DNA from: Chytridium lagenaria | Lineage: Eukaryota; Chytridiomycota; Chytridiomycetes; Chytridiales; Chytridiaceae | Direction: 5' to 3' | Length of the DNA: 64,000 nt | NCBI GenBank assembly: GCA_025449115.1 | Contig: JAHLKC010000173.1 | Coordinates: 1 to 64,000 of the forward strand | Shown: piece by piece, positions 9,099 through 20,258 of the stretch | Numbering within the stretch: the stretch's first letter is position 1 | How the letters are laid out: each line of letters opens with the position of its first letter | The notes under the pieces: generated by a model | The model's database searches: none | What the model was told of the DNA's origin: nothing | Seen by the model: only the letters and a program-made list of their open reading frames with translations | Made by a program: the position numbers and the translations under genes

Positions 9099-11963
9099 TC
9101 AGTTCTTTGGCTTAATCAAATCCTTGGGGTTGATACAGTACCCAAGTCCCTTGACGGGCTCCAAACCCCTAGCAGGCACATTCTTGGCAACAAGGTTCAA
9201 CACCTTCTCCTTGCTTCCACCAAACGACGCTCCACCCTTCACATTCAATCCCGAATCCTCCCAAGCATCATTCACAGCCGCGCAAACCCTGCACCCTTCC
9301 TGTGGCGACAAGACCTTAACCTCTGGCGCCAAAGTGTAGCTCAAACCACCCTTCACGTCCATGGTCCCCTTGAGAAGCCAGAGCTTGGCGGTTCCAAAGC
9401 CACTCACGGATGCTCCAACGGTGGGACGGAACATGGCGGTGTTGGCGGCGGTGCTGGGGCCACATTGGGGTTTCGCTTCCACGTCGGCCTTGAGAGATGC
9501 TGATGCGGTGATGTCAACGGTGATTTTGGCAACGTAGATGGGGAGGTCGATCTTGTAGGTGGCGACTTGAGTGCGCAAGTTGGCGACCGGACGTAAAAGA
9601 GGGCTGCAGGTGACGCCGTTTGCGATTTCCTGAGACACGACGGTCTTTCCGTTGAATCGAACGTGAACGCGACCGGTGGCGGTGATGCGGTTGTTGGAGG
9701 TGGATTTTGTGAGGACGGTTTCGGCGTCGAGGATGTCGAAACGACGGTTGAAGGCTTCGGCGTTGGCTTTGGCTGATGCGTAGAGTTTAAAGTCTGGGAC
9801 GAGACAGGTGGTGGAGGTGTAGCCTGCGAAGACACCGCCTGCTGCTGTGAGACCGAGTTGGGGGAATCCAGCGCGGAGACCAACGAGTCCTGCGGCGTGG
9901 GCGGGGTAGGTTGATGTGTCTGCGCGACGAGACGCGATGGGGAGGAGGGTTTCGTAGGTGGGGTGGAGGGTGGAGGCCCAGTTTTTGTCGGTGACGGGGA
10001 GCCAATCTTTTGGGATGGCGTCTTGGATAGCGCGACGGGTGATGATGGGGGTTGTGATGGATTGGATGGTTGGGGTGAGAGACGGGGAGTTTTGGGAGAT
10101 GAGGGAGAGTTCGTTGATGATGATGGGGAGGTGGGAGAAGGGTTTGAGGGATTTTATGGCGGCAATGCGGACTTGGAGGGGACGACGAACGTCGGAAGCT
10201 GTGGTGAGGAGAGCGTCGACAGCGAGGAGGGAGTTGGAGCCCATGTTGTCGATGGCGTGGATGGTTTGGAGGGCTTGGGCGTCGGTGGTGTTGGTAAGAG
10301 AGGTGATGTAAGGGGACATGGTCTCGTGGGCAAAATCAGCTTCGTGCGAGGAGACGAGGGAGCCGAGGAGAAGAACGTTGGGGGATCCCATGGTTGAGCC
10401 GAGGGAGATACGCTGAACGACGGCTTTACTGGGACGGCTGGCAAACGTAAGCGCCATACGAGCAAGATCTTGGTCGGCCTCTGTTTCCTCTTTAGAGAGA
10501 GCGAGCTCGGCAAGGTGCATGTGAGCCTCCTCGCTCTCGGATGCAGCGAGAGCAGAGAAGATCAAAGCCTTGGGGAGGGAGTGGAATCCGGATCTGCGGT
10601 TGAGACCGTTGGCGTCCCTCTTGGCATTGTGGCGACGAGACATGCTGATGAGAATGCTTGCGGCTTCGGGTTCCCTTTTAGCAAGGTTAAGAACGGCGTC
10701 CGCAGCGGCGTCGTTGGAGGGCTCCCTAGCAAGAATGTGGACGTGGGAAAGAAGCTCATCGTGGACTTCGGCAGTGGAACGACGCTCAAGAGTCTTCTTG
10801 GAAATCTCATCCGCCTTGATGGACTGGAGCTTGGTAGCGGGAACCTTGCCATAGGAAGGAACACGGGGCACTTCTGAGACGAGGGTGATATCGGAGGAAG
10901 CGTAAACCTTGATATCAGCGATGCCATCACCATCCTTGTCTTGAGCGGAAACTTGGGTACGGTCGTAACTCGAGTGAATAACGCCGTTTTTGTCGACAAT
11001 GCAGTCAGTGTGGGCCTTGTATTTGGAGGGGTCGTTGGATTCGGTGCCGGGGACGTAGCTCTTGATGGAGGCGTCGTCGTATTTGGCTTCGATAGAGTAG
11101 AGGGTGTTGTTGTAGTTGACGGCAGCGTAGCTGGCGGTACGGTCGGAAGTGACACCGGTCTCCTCAACCTTGGCCTTACCATTGGTGTAGTTGAAGTTGG
11201 TGTTGAAAGACTACATATAGACATTGTTAATACAACGAACAAGTGAGAATGTGATCACTGCAGAAGGAACAAATTAAAATACCAACCTCAGTGATACCCT
11301 TCTTGAGCGCAGCAGCCTCGGTACCCTCGTCTTCAGAAATATAAGCACCAAGAACCTGTCCATCGATTGACCTCACAAAGTAGTAAGGCTTAGCAAGCTC
11401 CTTGTCCTTAATCTCCGTAGCCTCATCACCCTTCTCATCAGCGTAAAGCTTAACGTTCTTGACCTGAAGCTCATACATGTGCGATCCATCTTCAACTCCA
11501 GTGCAGCTAAGGTGAACAGTGCAAGCAACACGAGTGGTCTGGTTACCCTCATCTCCAGAGATGATGACTGAAGATCCGTAGTTGTAAACTTGGGTAGTGT
11601 TGGTCTATCACCAAGTCAGCACAACGATCACCCACATATGAAACTCACCGAACAAGACGGCTTGATCGCCTCCGTCACCGGCTTGACATTCTCCGGTGCC
11701 TTTTCATACCCCCCAACAACAGCCGCCGGCGACACATCCTTGATGGCTTCCGGTACCTTGACGTAGGTCTCATCAGGCTTTGGGATCGCACCGTAACAGT
11801 TTGTAGGAGCAGGTGCCGTCGTAGCGACAACAGCCGCCGCAGTGGTAGCGGTAGGCTCAACGGTGGTCACCTTCTTGTGGTATTTTGCACACTTTTTGCC
11901 GGCATCGACTCCGGATGCAGCGACGAGGAGGACAGCAGTGAGGATGGTTTTGAGGGAGACCAT
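9099..11963 (-). CDS. secreted large-lipid-transfer-protein-like (vitellogenin N-terminal domain type) protein 1
   Basis: Three exons (11963-11649, 11604-11287, 11210-9099) give about 914 residues without any break. A signal peptide (LKTILTAVLLVAASGVDA) and a Lys/Cys start (GKKC) are followed by a Thr/Ala linker. Residues ~105-320 follow the plan of the LLTP beta barrel: VYNYGSSVII, a disulfide-like VACTVHLSC, KPYYFVRSIDGQVLGAY, then ALKKGITESF and VEETGVTSDRTASYAAV. Animal vitellogenins have K-R-G-I and E-x-G-x-C-x-T-x-Y at these places. Residues ~350-650 form paired helices ending in VRIAAIKSL, like the LLTP helical domain, and then a Cys-poor beta-rich region. DKDGDGIAD is a calcium-loop-like insert. 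Lipid binding is inferred, not shown. A paralogue lies directly upstream on the same strand. Confidence 0.65.
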
Positions 11964-13430
11964 GATGTTGTTTGTATATGTCTATAAAGTGGGTGTATCT
12001 ACAGAGCCGTCTATGAAATGAGAGAAAGTCTAACAACGGATCTCTTATATTTTATCACAGTTTCTCTTTTATCAAATGTAACAAAACGAAAAGAGAAGGA
12101 AGGAAAGCGGGGGTGCAAAGGGCAAAACCCTCTTATTGTTTTTTCAGGATTTGGTCCGCAAAAGTAGATGAAATGGACTTGTCAGTTTATGCATGTTTGA
12201 GAACACACCAGCCACCTGGTTACACCGTACTACCCTCGTGTAGCATGACATCACTCAAATTCTCACCGGTACAACTGAACAAATTTTAACCCAGTCTTTG
12301 GCTATTGGTCCAACCATGTTTCACAGTGTCTTTTCACTTTTACCGCTATTTGATTGGCTGGTTGAATATTAAGAGTAAAAGCGAAGAGGAAGGAGAAAGG
12401 CCCGTCTCCAAAAACGGCTTTTTTTATCTTTTTCCCTTTTGGAACACTTCAAAGCGCATAAAAACCTGAAAAAGGAATCTTTTTTATTTTTTATTGTTTT
12501 ATCTTTGCGGTGGGTCTCGTGGTTGTTGTGGAAGTGGCTCAAGTCAATATGTGCAAAGTAAAGAATCTCGAAAAAGACAAAAGGGGCTATGTAGCCTACA
12601 TGAAGTGATCATTTCAAGTTCCTGATGATCCATTGCCAACACGATGCCGTCTGTGCCTCACGTTTTTGATTCCTTACGAGAAGGGTTGCCACGACCAATA
12701 TTGGATTAAAATGTGTCGATGCTACAAGTTAATGGCAATGCATTGGAAGAAATACCAGAGCATAGAGAACCTTTAGAACTTCTTGACCACATTCTCGAAA
12801 ACAGAAGTTCTCGTTCTCGTCAATTAAAATGATAAAATACGAGCTCAAAGGCTCGAATGGTCCTTCCACTCGCCAAGAGAACGCTTGGATGGTCGAAATA
12901 TGAAAGTCCGTCCTTGAGCAATGACGTAGGTCAAAAGCCCACACCAAAAAAAAAAATTCCAACCGACGGCGAGGATAAGAACCTTGATGGAAGATCCCGC
13001 CAGGATCTATACCTAGATAAGCCATTCGGCCTTCGGCTCACTGTTCGGCAGTTTATCCTTTAAAGATTGGTAGATACTAAATAACGCTTCAAAAAAAGAT
13101 TAAAATAAACAAACATAAACTCTTTCAACGACACAAAAATCTTCATAAGCCTTCATAATCTCATGAAAAAAATGACGGTACACGAAATCCCTAACAGCTT
13201 TCAAAGTAAAATTCAGGAAAAGCATGCATTTAAACACGCAAACTTATATTCTCAACACATACAAATTGAACTTTTACAAACATACAAAAAAATCAAAATA
13301 ACGGTTGCAAAAAACTTGATTCAAAAACATAACACTTCTTTTGGTGGAAATCATCTCAAACAAAAAGGCATTTGACGAACATCATGATATTCCCCGATAA
13401 AACAAAAAACACGAAGGGAGAGGGCATTCT
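11964..13430. other. 1.5-kb intergenic region
   Basis: The left end is the promoter of the first lipid-transfer-like gene; a TATA-like gataaaatataag lies on the minus strand near 12044-12058. The rest is AT-rich with A and T runs. Reading frames here are short, have no family features and overlap each other on opposite strands, so I annotate no gene. Confidence 0.35.
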
Positions 13431-16400
13431 TTAGTAACTACCATAGTAGCCACCTCCGTAGACGGGGAGGGCTTCAGTGGGAGGTCCGTACACGGGGGCG
13501 GCCTCGGTGGTGGTAGTGGTGGAGGTGGTGGTTGTTGTAGTGGTGTAAATGGCTGTGGTGGTGGTTAAAGAAGGTGGAGGGGCGGTGTAAACAGGTTCTT
13601 CGGTGGTTGTAGTAGTGGTAGGGATGATGATGGTTGTGGTGGTGGTGGCTGTGTAGACAGGGCCATCAGTGGTGGTGGTGGTGGTGGTGGAGGTTAAAAC
13701 CGTCTTGGTAGTTAACGTGGTGATTGTGCTAGTGGTAGTTGTGGCCTTATGAGTAGTAGCCGGCACGGCAATAGTCGTGGTACTCTTTGGCTTTGTCTCC
13801 TCCGTCACAGCTTTCTCTGGCAACTCCTTCTTTGGCTTCTTCTTAAAGATCTCCGCCGGGTCCGCACAATAAGTCAACCCAGGGATAGGCGTGAACGGCT
13901 GACCAGCAAAGTTATACGAAAACAAGTCCCAGTTCTTCGCGTTCCTCCATTTACCAATGAAGAAGCGGTAATCCACCGACGCTGCAATCTTGATGTTGGC
14001 GGGATCCCAACCTTGGTTGAGGGAGATGCAGACCTTGCAACCATCCGACGGGACGAGGGCGCGGATTTCAGGACCAAGGGTGTAAGAGAGGGATCCTGAG
14101 ACGTGGATGGCACGCGGACGACGACGAGGGCGACGCCACCGGTTCCCGTGAGGACGGCAGAGATGGTAGGTTTGAATTGAACAGTCGCGGAAGGTTCCGC
14201 GCAAACCGTCAAATCAACCTGCGCGCGAAAGTTCCCGGAAAGGTTGACGCCGACGCTGATGCTGGCAATGTAGATGGGGATTTCGTAGCTGAAGTCAAGG
14301 ATGGTGAAAGGGAGGTTGGTGATGGGGAACACCCAGGTCTTGCAGGTGAACGTCAAGTCTTCGCTGAGAATGCTTTTGTTCATCAGGACGAGAGATGCAC
14401 CGGCTGAGGCGAGGGGTGGGGTGATACGATGGATGACGTGGAGTTTGGCGTCAAGGACTTCGACGACACGTCCGAATGCAGAGAAACTTGCGCGAGCGCG
14501 AGAGTAAGCTTTGAATTCAGGGACAATGCAGCCCTGCTTGCCGAGGCCTCCAAATGCACCACCGGCGACTTGGAGGTTGAGTTTGTCCCAACCAAGGTAG
14601 ATACCTGCGAGACCGGCGCCGTTGGTGGGGAAATCGAGGTTGTCTTGTTGACGTTCGCCGAGGGGTTGGACGAGATCAAAGGTACGGGATTTGGTCGAGT
14701 TCCATTGAGTGTCTGAGAGAAGTTTCCAGGAATCACCGGCACGACGAGTGAGATGGTTGGTGGGGAGGATGACGGACGCGGAACCACCAGTGCGAAGGAG
14801 AAGGTATTCTTCCACGGCGGAAGCAACGTCTGGGCTGTAAGTCTTGTGGGTTTCGTCGACAGCAGCTGCGAGGATGGACATGTCGAGAGAGTCTGCGGGT
14901 GCTGTACGGAGTGAACGAGTTTGACGGACAGCGGCGGTGGCAACTTCAATGATGGCGACTTTAAGGTCAATATCGAATGGGGAGATGTTGGAGAGGAGGG
15001 TAGCGAGTTCGTTCCTGACCATGGTGACGTCCATGACATCTCGGAGGGCTTTGACGGCTTCAACGCGGACACGCATGGAACGTCTGACATCGGCTGCGAC
15101 GGTGATCATGGCATCGACGGCGGTGAGTGCGTTTTTTCCCATGTTGCCGACACCCAACATGACGTTCATGGATTGACGGTCGTCTTCAATGTTGGCGATG
15201 GCGGCGTCGATGTGCGGGGTCATGAGGATGGAGGCGTGGGAGGCGGGGCGGGAGGAGAGGAGGGATCCGAGGACAACAACGTTGGCGTGACCGGGGGTGG
15301 TCATGTTGGAGACACGGTTGACGACATCCTCAGAAGGGTTCTTTGCGAAGGTGAGGACAGCACGAGCGAGACCTTGGATGTCGTTGGTGGCGTCTCCCAC
15401 GATATCCACAATATGCATATGGGCGTCTTCAATGGAGGATGCGGCGAGGGCAGAGAGGATGGCGTGTGGGGGCACGTGCGCGTGGGTTCTAGCGTCACGG
15501 GAACGACGGGCAACAAGGGAGATGGAACCGGAGGTAGAGGAGAGTTGACGACGGGCTTGCATGAGAACCAACGTGGCTGCTTCGGTGGAACGTTGGGAGA
15601 GGAGCATGAGTTGACGTGTGGCGTCCTCGTTTGTGGGGTCTTTGATGAGAGTACGGAAAAGAGCGTTGACTTGCTCTGTGTCTTCAGCGGTGGACCTACG
15701 GGTAAGGGTTGAGGCGCCAGCGTTGATTTTACCCAACAAGGCTTCGTCTTTCAAATTCTCGCCTTCAGGGATCGCAATACGGGGTTTCTGGGCGACAAGG
15801 ATACAGTCGGAGGCAGCGTGGACACGCATATCGGGACCGTTGGTTTCGTCGGTGGTGTACCCGGATTCGTCACCGGGGAGAACGTGGGTACGGTCGTAGC
15901 TGGATTGGAGGATACCGTTGGCATCGACGACGGCGTTGGTGTGGGCAGTGTATTGGGCATTCTCTTTGACGTGGGAGCCGGGAGCGTAGCGTTGAACTTG
16001 GGAGCCGTCGTATTTTGCTTCGATGGCGGTGTGGTTGAGGTAGTTGACTGCAGAGTACTCGGTGAGACGCTCAGAGGAGACTCCGGTTTCCGCGACCTTG
16101 GCCTGGCCCGTGGTGTACTTAAGGTAGGTGCTGAAGGACTAAGAAGTATATTAGGATAAAGGCTTACATAATAACGTAAATACGTTCAAAGTAATGATCG
16201 AATTGCTTACCTCAGTAATACCCTTCTTGATGGCAGCAATATCATCACTCTCAGTCTCTGCAACCTTACATCCAAGAACCTGACCCTCAGTGCTCTTGAT
16301 GAACCTGTAAGGCTTTGAGACATCCGTATCAGGGATGACGGTGACATTGGCAGCTTCAGTGGCATGGTAACCATCATCGGCCGCAGTGTTGGCCTGGGTG

Positions 16401-17052
16401 GTGATGACAAGGTTGGTGATTTGAAGATCGTAGAGATGGGCGGCAGTGGTTCCATTCTTTTTACCATCTTCAGATCCGAGACAGGTCACTGAGGCGTCGG
16501 CGGTCACATTGGTCGTGTGGTCTCCTCCGTTTCCTCCTGCAAGGATGATGCGGGAGCTGTACTTGTACACGTATGTGACATTGGTCTAGATAAGTGGAAT
16601 GGAATAGGTTAGAGAATTAAGTAGCGTTTTGCCATATGCGAGTAGTAATAAAAGATAAACAGAAGTATGCCTTTGGCGAGCACAATAAATAAAAGAAAAA
16701 AAAATATAACAGAAGATGCTGTGTCAATACTCACAAAACAAAAAGGATCAATGGGAACATCCTGTGGCTTGCATCCCTCTGGCGACTTTTCCTTTCCAGC
16801 AATAATCCTAGCGGGGTTCACCTTTTCAACGGCGGGCGGCACATTGTAAGGTCCATCCTCTGAAGGTTCGACAGGAGCCGGCCTTGCGATGACACCATAG
16901 GGTTTAGGAGCCGGGAGAGGAGAAGCGGTAGGAAAAGCAGCAGGTCCAGCTACACTTGTGGTGATCTTTGGTTTACACTTTTTTGCTTGGATGGTTGAGG
17001 AGGTAGAGAGGAGAATAAGGGCGAAGGATGCCCATGAGTGGATGTTGACCAT
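13431..17052 (-). CDS. secreted large-lipid-transfer-protein-like protein 2 with Thr-rich tail; one frame break near 14118
   Basis: This is a tandem paralogue of the gene at 9099-11963, with the same intron positions: exons 17052-16735, 16585-16211 and 16138-13431. It has a signal peptide (FALILLSTSSTIQA|KKC), the barrel (YVYKYSSRIILAGG, KPYRFIKSTEGQVLG, IKKGITESFSTYLKY, AETGVSSERLTEYSAV) and the helical part (VRVEAVKALRDV). The frame leaves phase near 14118, inside a GTC/CGC-rich stretch. The homologous continuation (IHVSGSLSYTLGPEIRAL, SDGCKVCISLNQGWD) is in another frame and stays open to 13431, and exon 3 is 2708 nt, not a multiple of three. Past the shared C-terminus (GLTYCADP) the gene adds about 110 residues of Thr-rich tail with repeated PVYTA/PVYG motifs, probably O-glycosylated. 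A TATATAC lies about 60 nt before the start. Sequence error or true lesion cannot be told apart here. Confidence 0.6.
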
Positions 17053-18976
17053 CGTTTTGGTGTCGTAGAGTAGACAACGCTGTAACTAGGTGATGGGAGA
17101 TGTATGTGTATATAGAATGGGAATATGGATATGGGGTACGAGGTGTGAAATCCTCGTTAGCGATACCCCTTTTATCTACGCAACTTCCCTTCAATATACA
17201 AAAGAAGGTTTATCTAGTTTATCTATCTAGGCTTTCTAGGGGAATGGTGGGTGGGATGTGGATGGGGATGGGATGGGGAATGAAGGATCGAGTGGGGAAG
17301 GGTGAGCAGCCAGTAGTCCGTTGAAAGAACAGAAAACAAAGGGGAAAACGAATGTCCTTGGATAACGTCACCCTCGTCTTTTTTAATGTCGTTTTTTCCG
17401 TCTGTTTCAAGAAATGCCGCATGGTCTCAATTTGTCTCTTTTCTTGTCTTATCTTCTCTTCTCTCTCCTCCTCTCTCTTTCTTGCTGCGCATTGTACTAC
17501 TATTAGTTGTACAGATGACAAGTCTACCGCATGAATCAACGCCATCCAATCTCTGATTCATCTGTTTTAACAGATAACAACGTACAGGAGAGTGGACTCG
17601 AGCGATACCTTCACCTTCCCCGCACCCTCACTCTTATATACACACCAGCCCTTTACCAAAGCATCAACGTCTCAGTAACCATACGAACCTACCTAATGTA
17701 CACCCTCACACCATCAAGCAATGAAGCAAGCACACAACTGCGGCACTGCCCTCCACCTCTATAGCACTACCATCAATTCTCATCGCTAAATTTGTGTGCT
17801 GAAACTTCAAAGGGGCTGTCATAAATCAATGGAACGGCACTCACAGCCTCTGCCTCACGTTTCCCCCTCGTACTTTTGCACCTTCCTTGCCCAAGCACAT
17901 CAATCATTCGTTCAATATTAATATTAAAAGGGACCAAATGGAAATCACTAAAAAAGGAGGTGCTCGATTGAAACAGATAAATTAAAATGAAGGCTTCACT
18001 TAATCTCATCCCGTCGTTTGTAAGGAAAGAAGGAGTTTTGAGTTCTTGACGCCGTGCCGTGGTTCATGAAACGTCTTCATAACCCCCCTTCCTTTCATTC
18101 ACTGTTTGCAACACCTACCCTCCATCGTACCTAGATTGTTCCATGGAAGAGGGTCCCGCACCCCGCGAGCTCAATGGCTCAACGGCAATATACATAAACC
18201 TTAACATGAGACCATTTTTTGGAATTGATCCAAGAGGCTGTTTTTTAGTCAACGCAAACTCCATAAGCTGCTCGAAAGAACATACCAAAAAGTTATAAGA
18301 AAACACTCACATATGATTCTGACGTAATAAATATAAATACGATAAAAAAAAGTGTTGACAGCGAACCTGCTATATTTTCCGATTCTCAAGGCTTGATATA
18401 AAGAGCGGAACTGCCAAATTTCCCCAGATTAATAGAACCCGTTAAAACAAAGCAAATGGCTGAAGGGTAAAATGACCATTTGCCTTTAATGGCATCGAGA
18501 ATAGAGTCTGGTTTGAGAAACCTTGATAAGATGCGCAGTTGGGTAAAGCGGGGTTTATCAGTGAAAGAGCATGCTGCATGCATTCGGCCAAAACAAGAAT
18601 ATGGCCTGGATCGGAGTGGAAAAGTTTAAAGATAAGATATTTAACGTTAAGTAATAAATGAAGTTAGGCCATCAGTAGGGATCGGCTTTCTTATGACATT
18701 CCGTCAACTCGCACCTTCTCTCCGCCTTGTTCTTGAGGTAGCTGTTGACTTCTCCTCCATGATATAATGCTGAGCGTGCTATGTTTTTACTTGGCGTGCA
18801 GAGGACTCCAGTGAGAACAGGAACGTCTTGCCGTTCAACGAATGCCGATCTGGTCTCTAAGCCATTCAATCGGCAGTATGGACGGGCGATGTATACAAAG
18901 GGCTGTCGCGACAAAAGTCGGGATATACACGCTCGTAATGGACCGTGAGAACATTTCATAAAAAACACACCAACCC
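17053..18976. other. 1.9-kb intergenic region
   Basis: The left end holds the promoter of the second lipid-transfer-like gene. T/CT-rich sequence runs from 17370 to 17500. Several short frames occur but none has a start context, splice structure or family signal I can defend. A GTGTCTGAGCGGTT-like stretch seen elsewhere in the window is not present here, and I see no tRNA. Confidence 0.3.
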
Positions 18977-19409
18977 ATGCCCAAGATCCGCACATCCATC
19001 AAACCTTCATCAAAAGACACCCGCCGTCGTCGTCGTCCACTCTCTCTTAGACCCTCCAGCATCACGGACAACACGACCGTCACTCTTCCAGACCCACCCG
19101 CAGTTCCCTTCGTTGAAACCCTACCTCTGAGGTCTGAATATTAGCAATACTTTATTCTTATTCATTAGACTCTGCAACACGGGTGATGTTACGACGGATA
19201 GAACTATTGTAAATACGACGGAAACCACGGTGACGAATGCAGCGATGCTGTATGATGAAGTTGCGAGGATTGTGTCGTTCAAGGTGTGGGATAGGTTGAG
19301 GAAATGGATGATGAAGATGGGATTGTGGGAGATGATTATGATGAGAGGTGGGAGGATAGATTCCTGGAGAGTTTCTTTGGGTCGCGATGACTGTGGTGTT
19401 GGCGTGTAG
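18977..19409 (+). CDS. small basic protein of unknown function, two exons (tentative)
   Basis: Exon 1 (18977-19131) begins MPKIRTSIKPSSK and contains an arginine run. A 37-nt GT-AG intron then leads in frame to exon 2 (19169-19409), giving about 131 residues. Exon 2 has NTTETTVTNAAMLYDEVARI and a basic/hydrophobic end (WDRLRKWMMKMGLWEMI) that could be an amphipathic helix. The opposite strand carries an unspliced 138-codon frame (19121-19537) with hydrophobic stretches, so the coding strand is not certain. I do not recognise the family. Confidence 0.3.
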
Positions 19410-19615
19410 TGCGAGTAAAATCTGTATATAAGTGTTGTACCTGAGTAAAATAAAGGGACAGAGTAAAAATCAACTCTTCTGACCCCGTATGCATCTCCAC
19501 AACACTGCAAACGTCCTGTGTTGCGTTTCTTTCCCACTTATTTTATTGCACACTGACCAGCCGCAACATCAACAAAAACGTTTCTGCAACAAGCTATCCT
19601 CAAAAAGCCGCGTAT

Positions 19616-19929
19616 CTAAAAGAACGGAAAACAGCAAACCCCACACACAACATTCCAACAACACATCCAAGCCAAAAACGTCAAGCAAGCCGTGAAACAA
19701 CCCGACAGGAACCCCATGAATCCTGTCGTGCGTTGTGGTGGCGCATACATGCTATCCCAGTACGGATCGTTCATTTGAACGTAGATGACTTGAGGTTGGG
19801 GTTGCCGTTGTGATGGGTGGGTGGCGGTTGTGAGGTTTTGGATGGAGCTGGAGGAGGTGGGGTGTGGGGGAGTGATGGTGGGGATGGCGCGAGCGAGGAT
19901 GCGTAGGGTGGTGGTTGTTGGTTTTGCAT
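19616..19929 (-). pseudogene. proline-rich, tail-anchored Cys-rich membrane protein (CYSTM-like), frame broken
   Basis: The start reads MQNQQPPPYASS and the end reads VIYVQMNDPYWDSMY, then GFMGFLSGCFTACLTFLAWM and CCWNVVCGVCC. This matches the intact gene at 28117-28551 (MEKPAPPPYSTC ... PRVIYIQYPSDDPFWS ... LAWTCCWNIFC). The two halves are in different frames, so a small indel lies in the Pro-rich middle (about 19800-19870). A Pro-rich PPPY head, VIY(V/I)Q and one Cys-rich C-terminal membrane helix resemble CYSTM stress proteins. That link is by architecture only. The type is given as pseudogene because of the break, but a sequence error is equally possible. Confidence 0.5.
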
Positions 19930-20258
19930 GATGTGGGCAGATGATAGGTAAAGCGACGGAACTTATGCAGCCGCGATTGAGCCGTGATTTCCGAAAGTAT
20001 AAGTCGACGAAGGGTTTTTATAAGTCTTTTATAATGGAAAATAGTCGAGGCGACGAGGGAGAGATAGATGGGTTCGATGCAAACGATGCTTTATTAATTA
20101 AGATTATGAAAAGGCAGGAAGGAAAAGAAACGGAATAGCGTAAAGGAAATGTTTAAATGAAATTGTAGCTCGTCTACGTCATGCGGGAGATGAGGCACCT
20201 CAAAAAAAATGCCTCCCATTCTAATCTACTACACAAGTTTATGTCAATGAGGCCAAAG
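19930..20258. other. short intergenic region
   Basis: It is the promoter side of the CYSTM-like gene and the 3' end of the arrestin-like gene. Nothing else is recognisable. Confidence 0.3.

Noticed and set aside
14921..15712. 263-codon plus-strand open frame rich in Gly, Asp and Val
   Set aside because: Antisense shadow of the second lipid-transfer-like gene, which has a signal peptide, conserved introns and a paralogue.
19121..19537. 138-codon minus-strand frame with hydrophobic stretches
   Set aside because: It overlaps a spliced plus-strand candidate; the hydrophobic part lies opposite Asn/Met/Lys-rich coding sequence, and there is no signal peptide or homologue.
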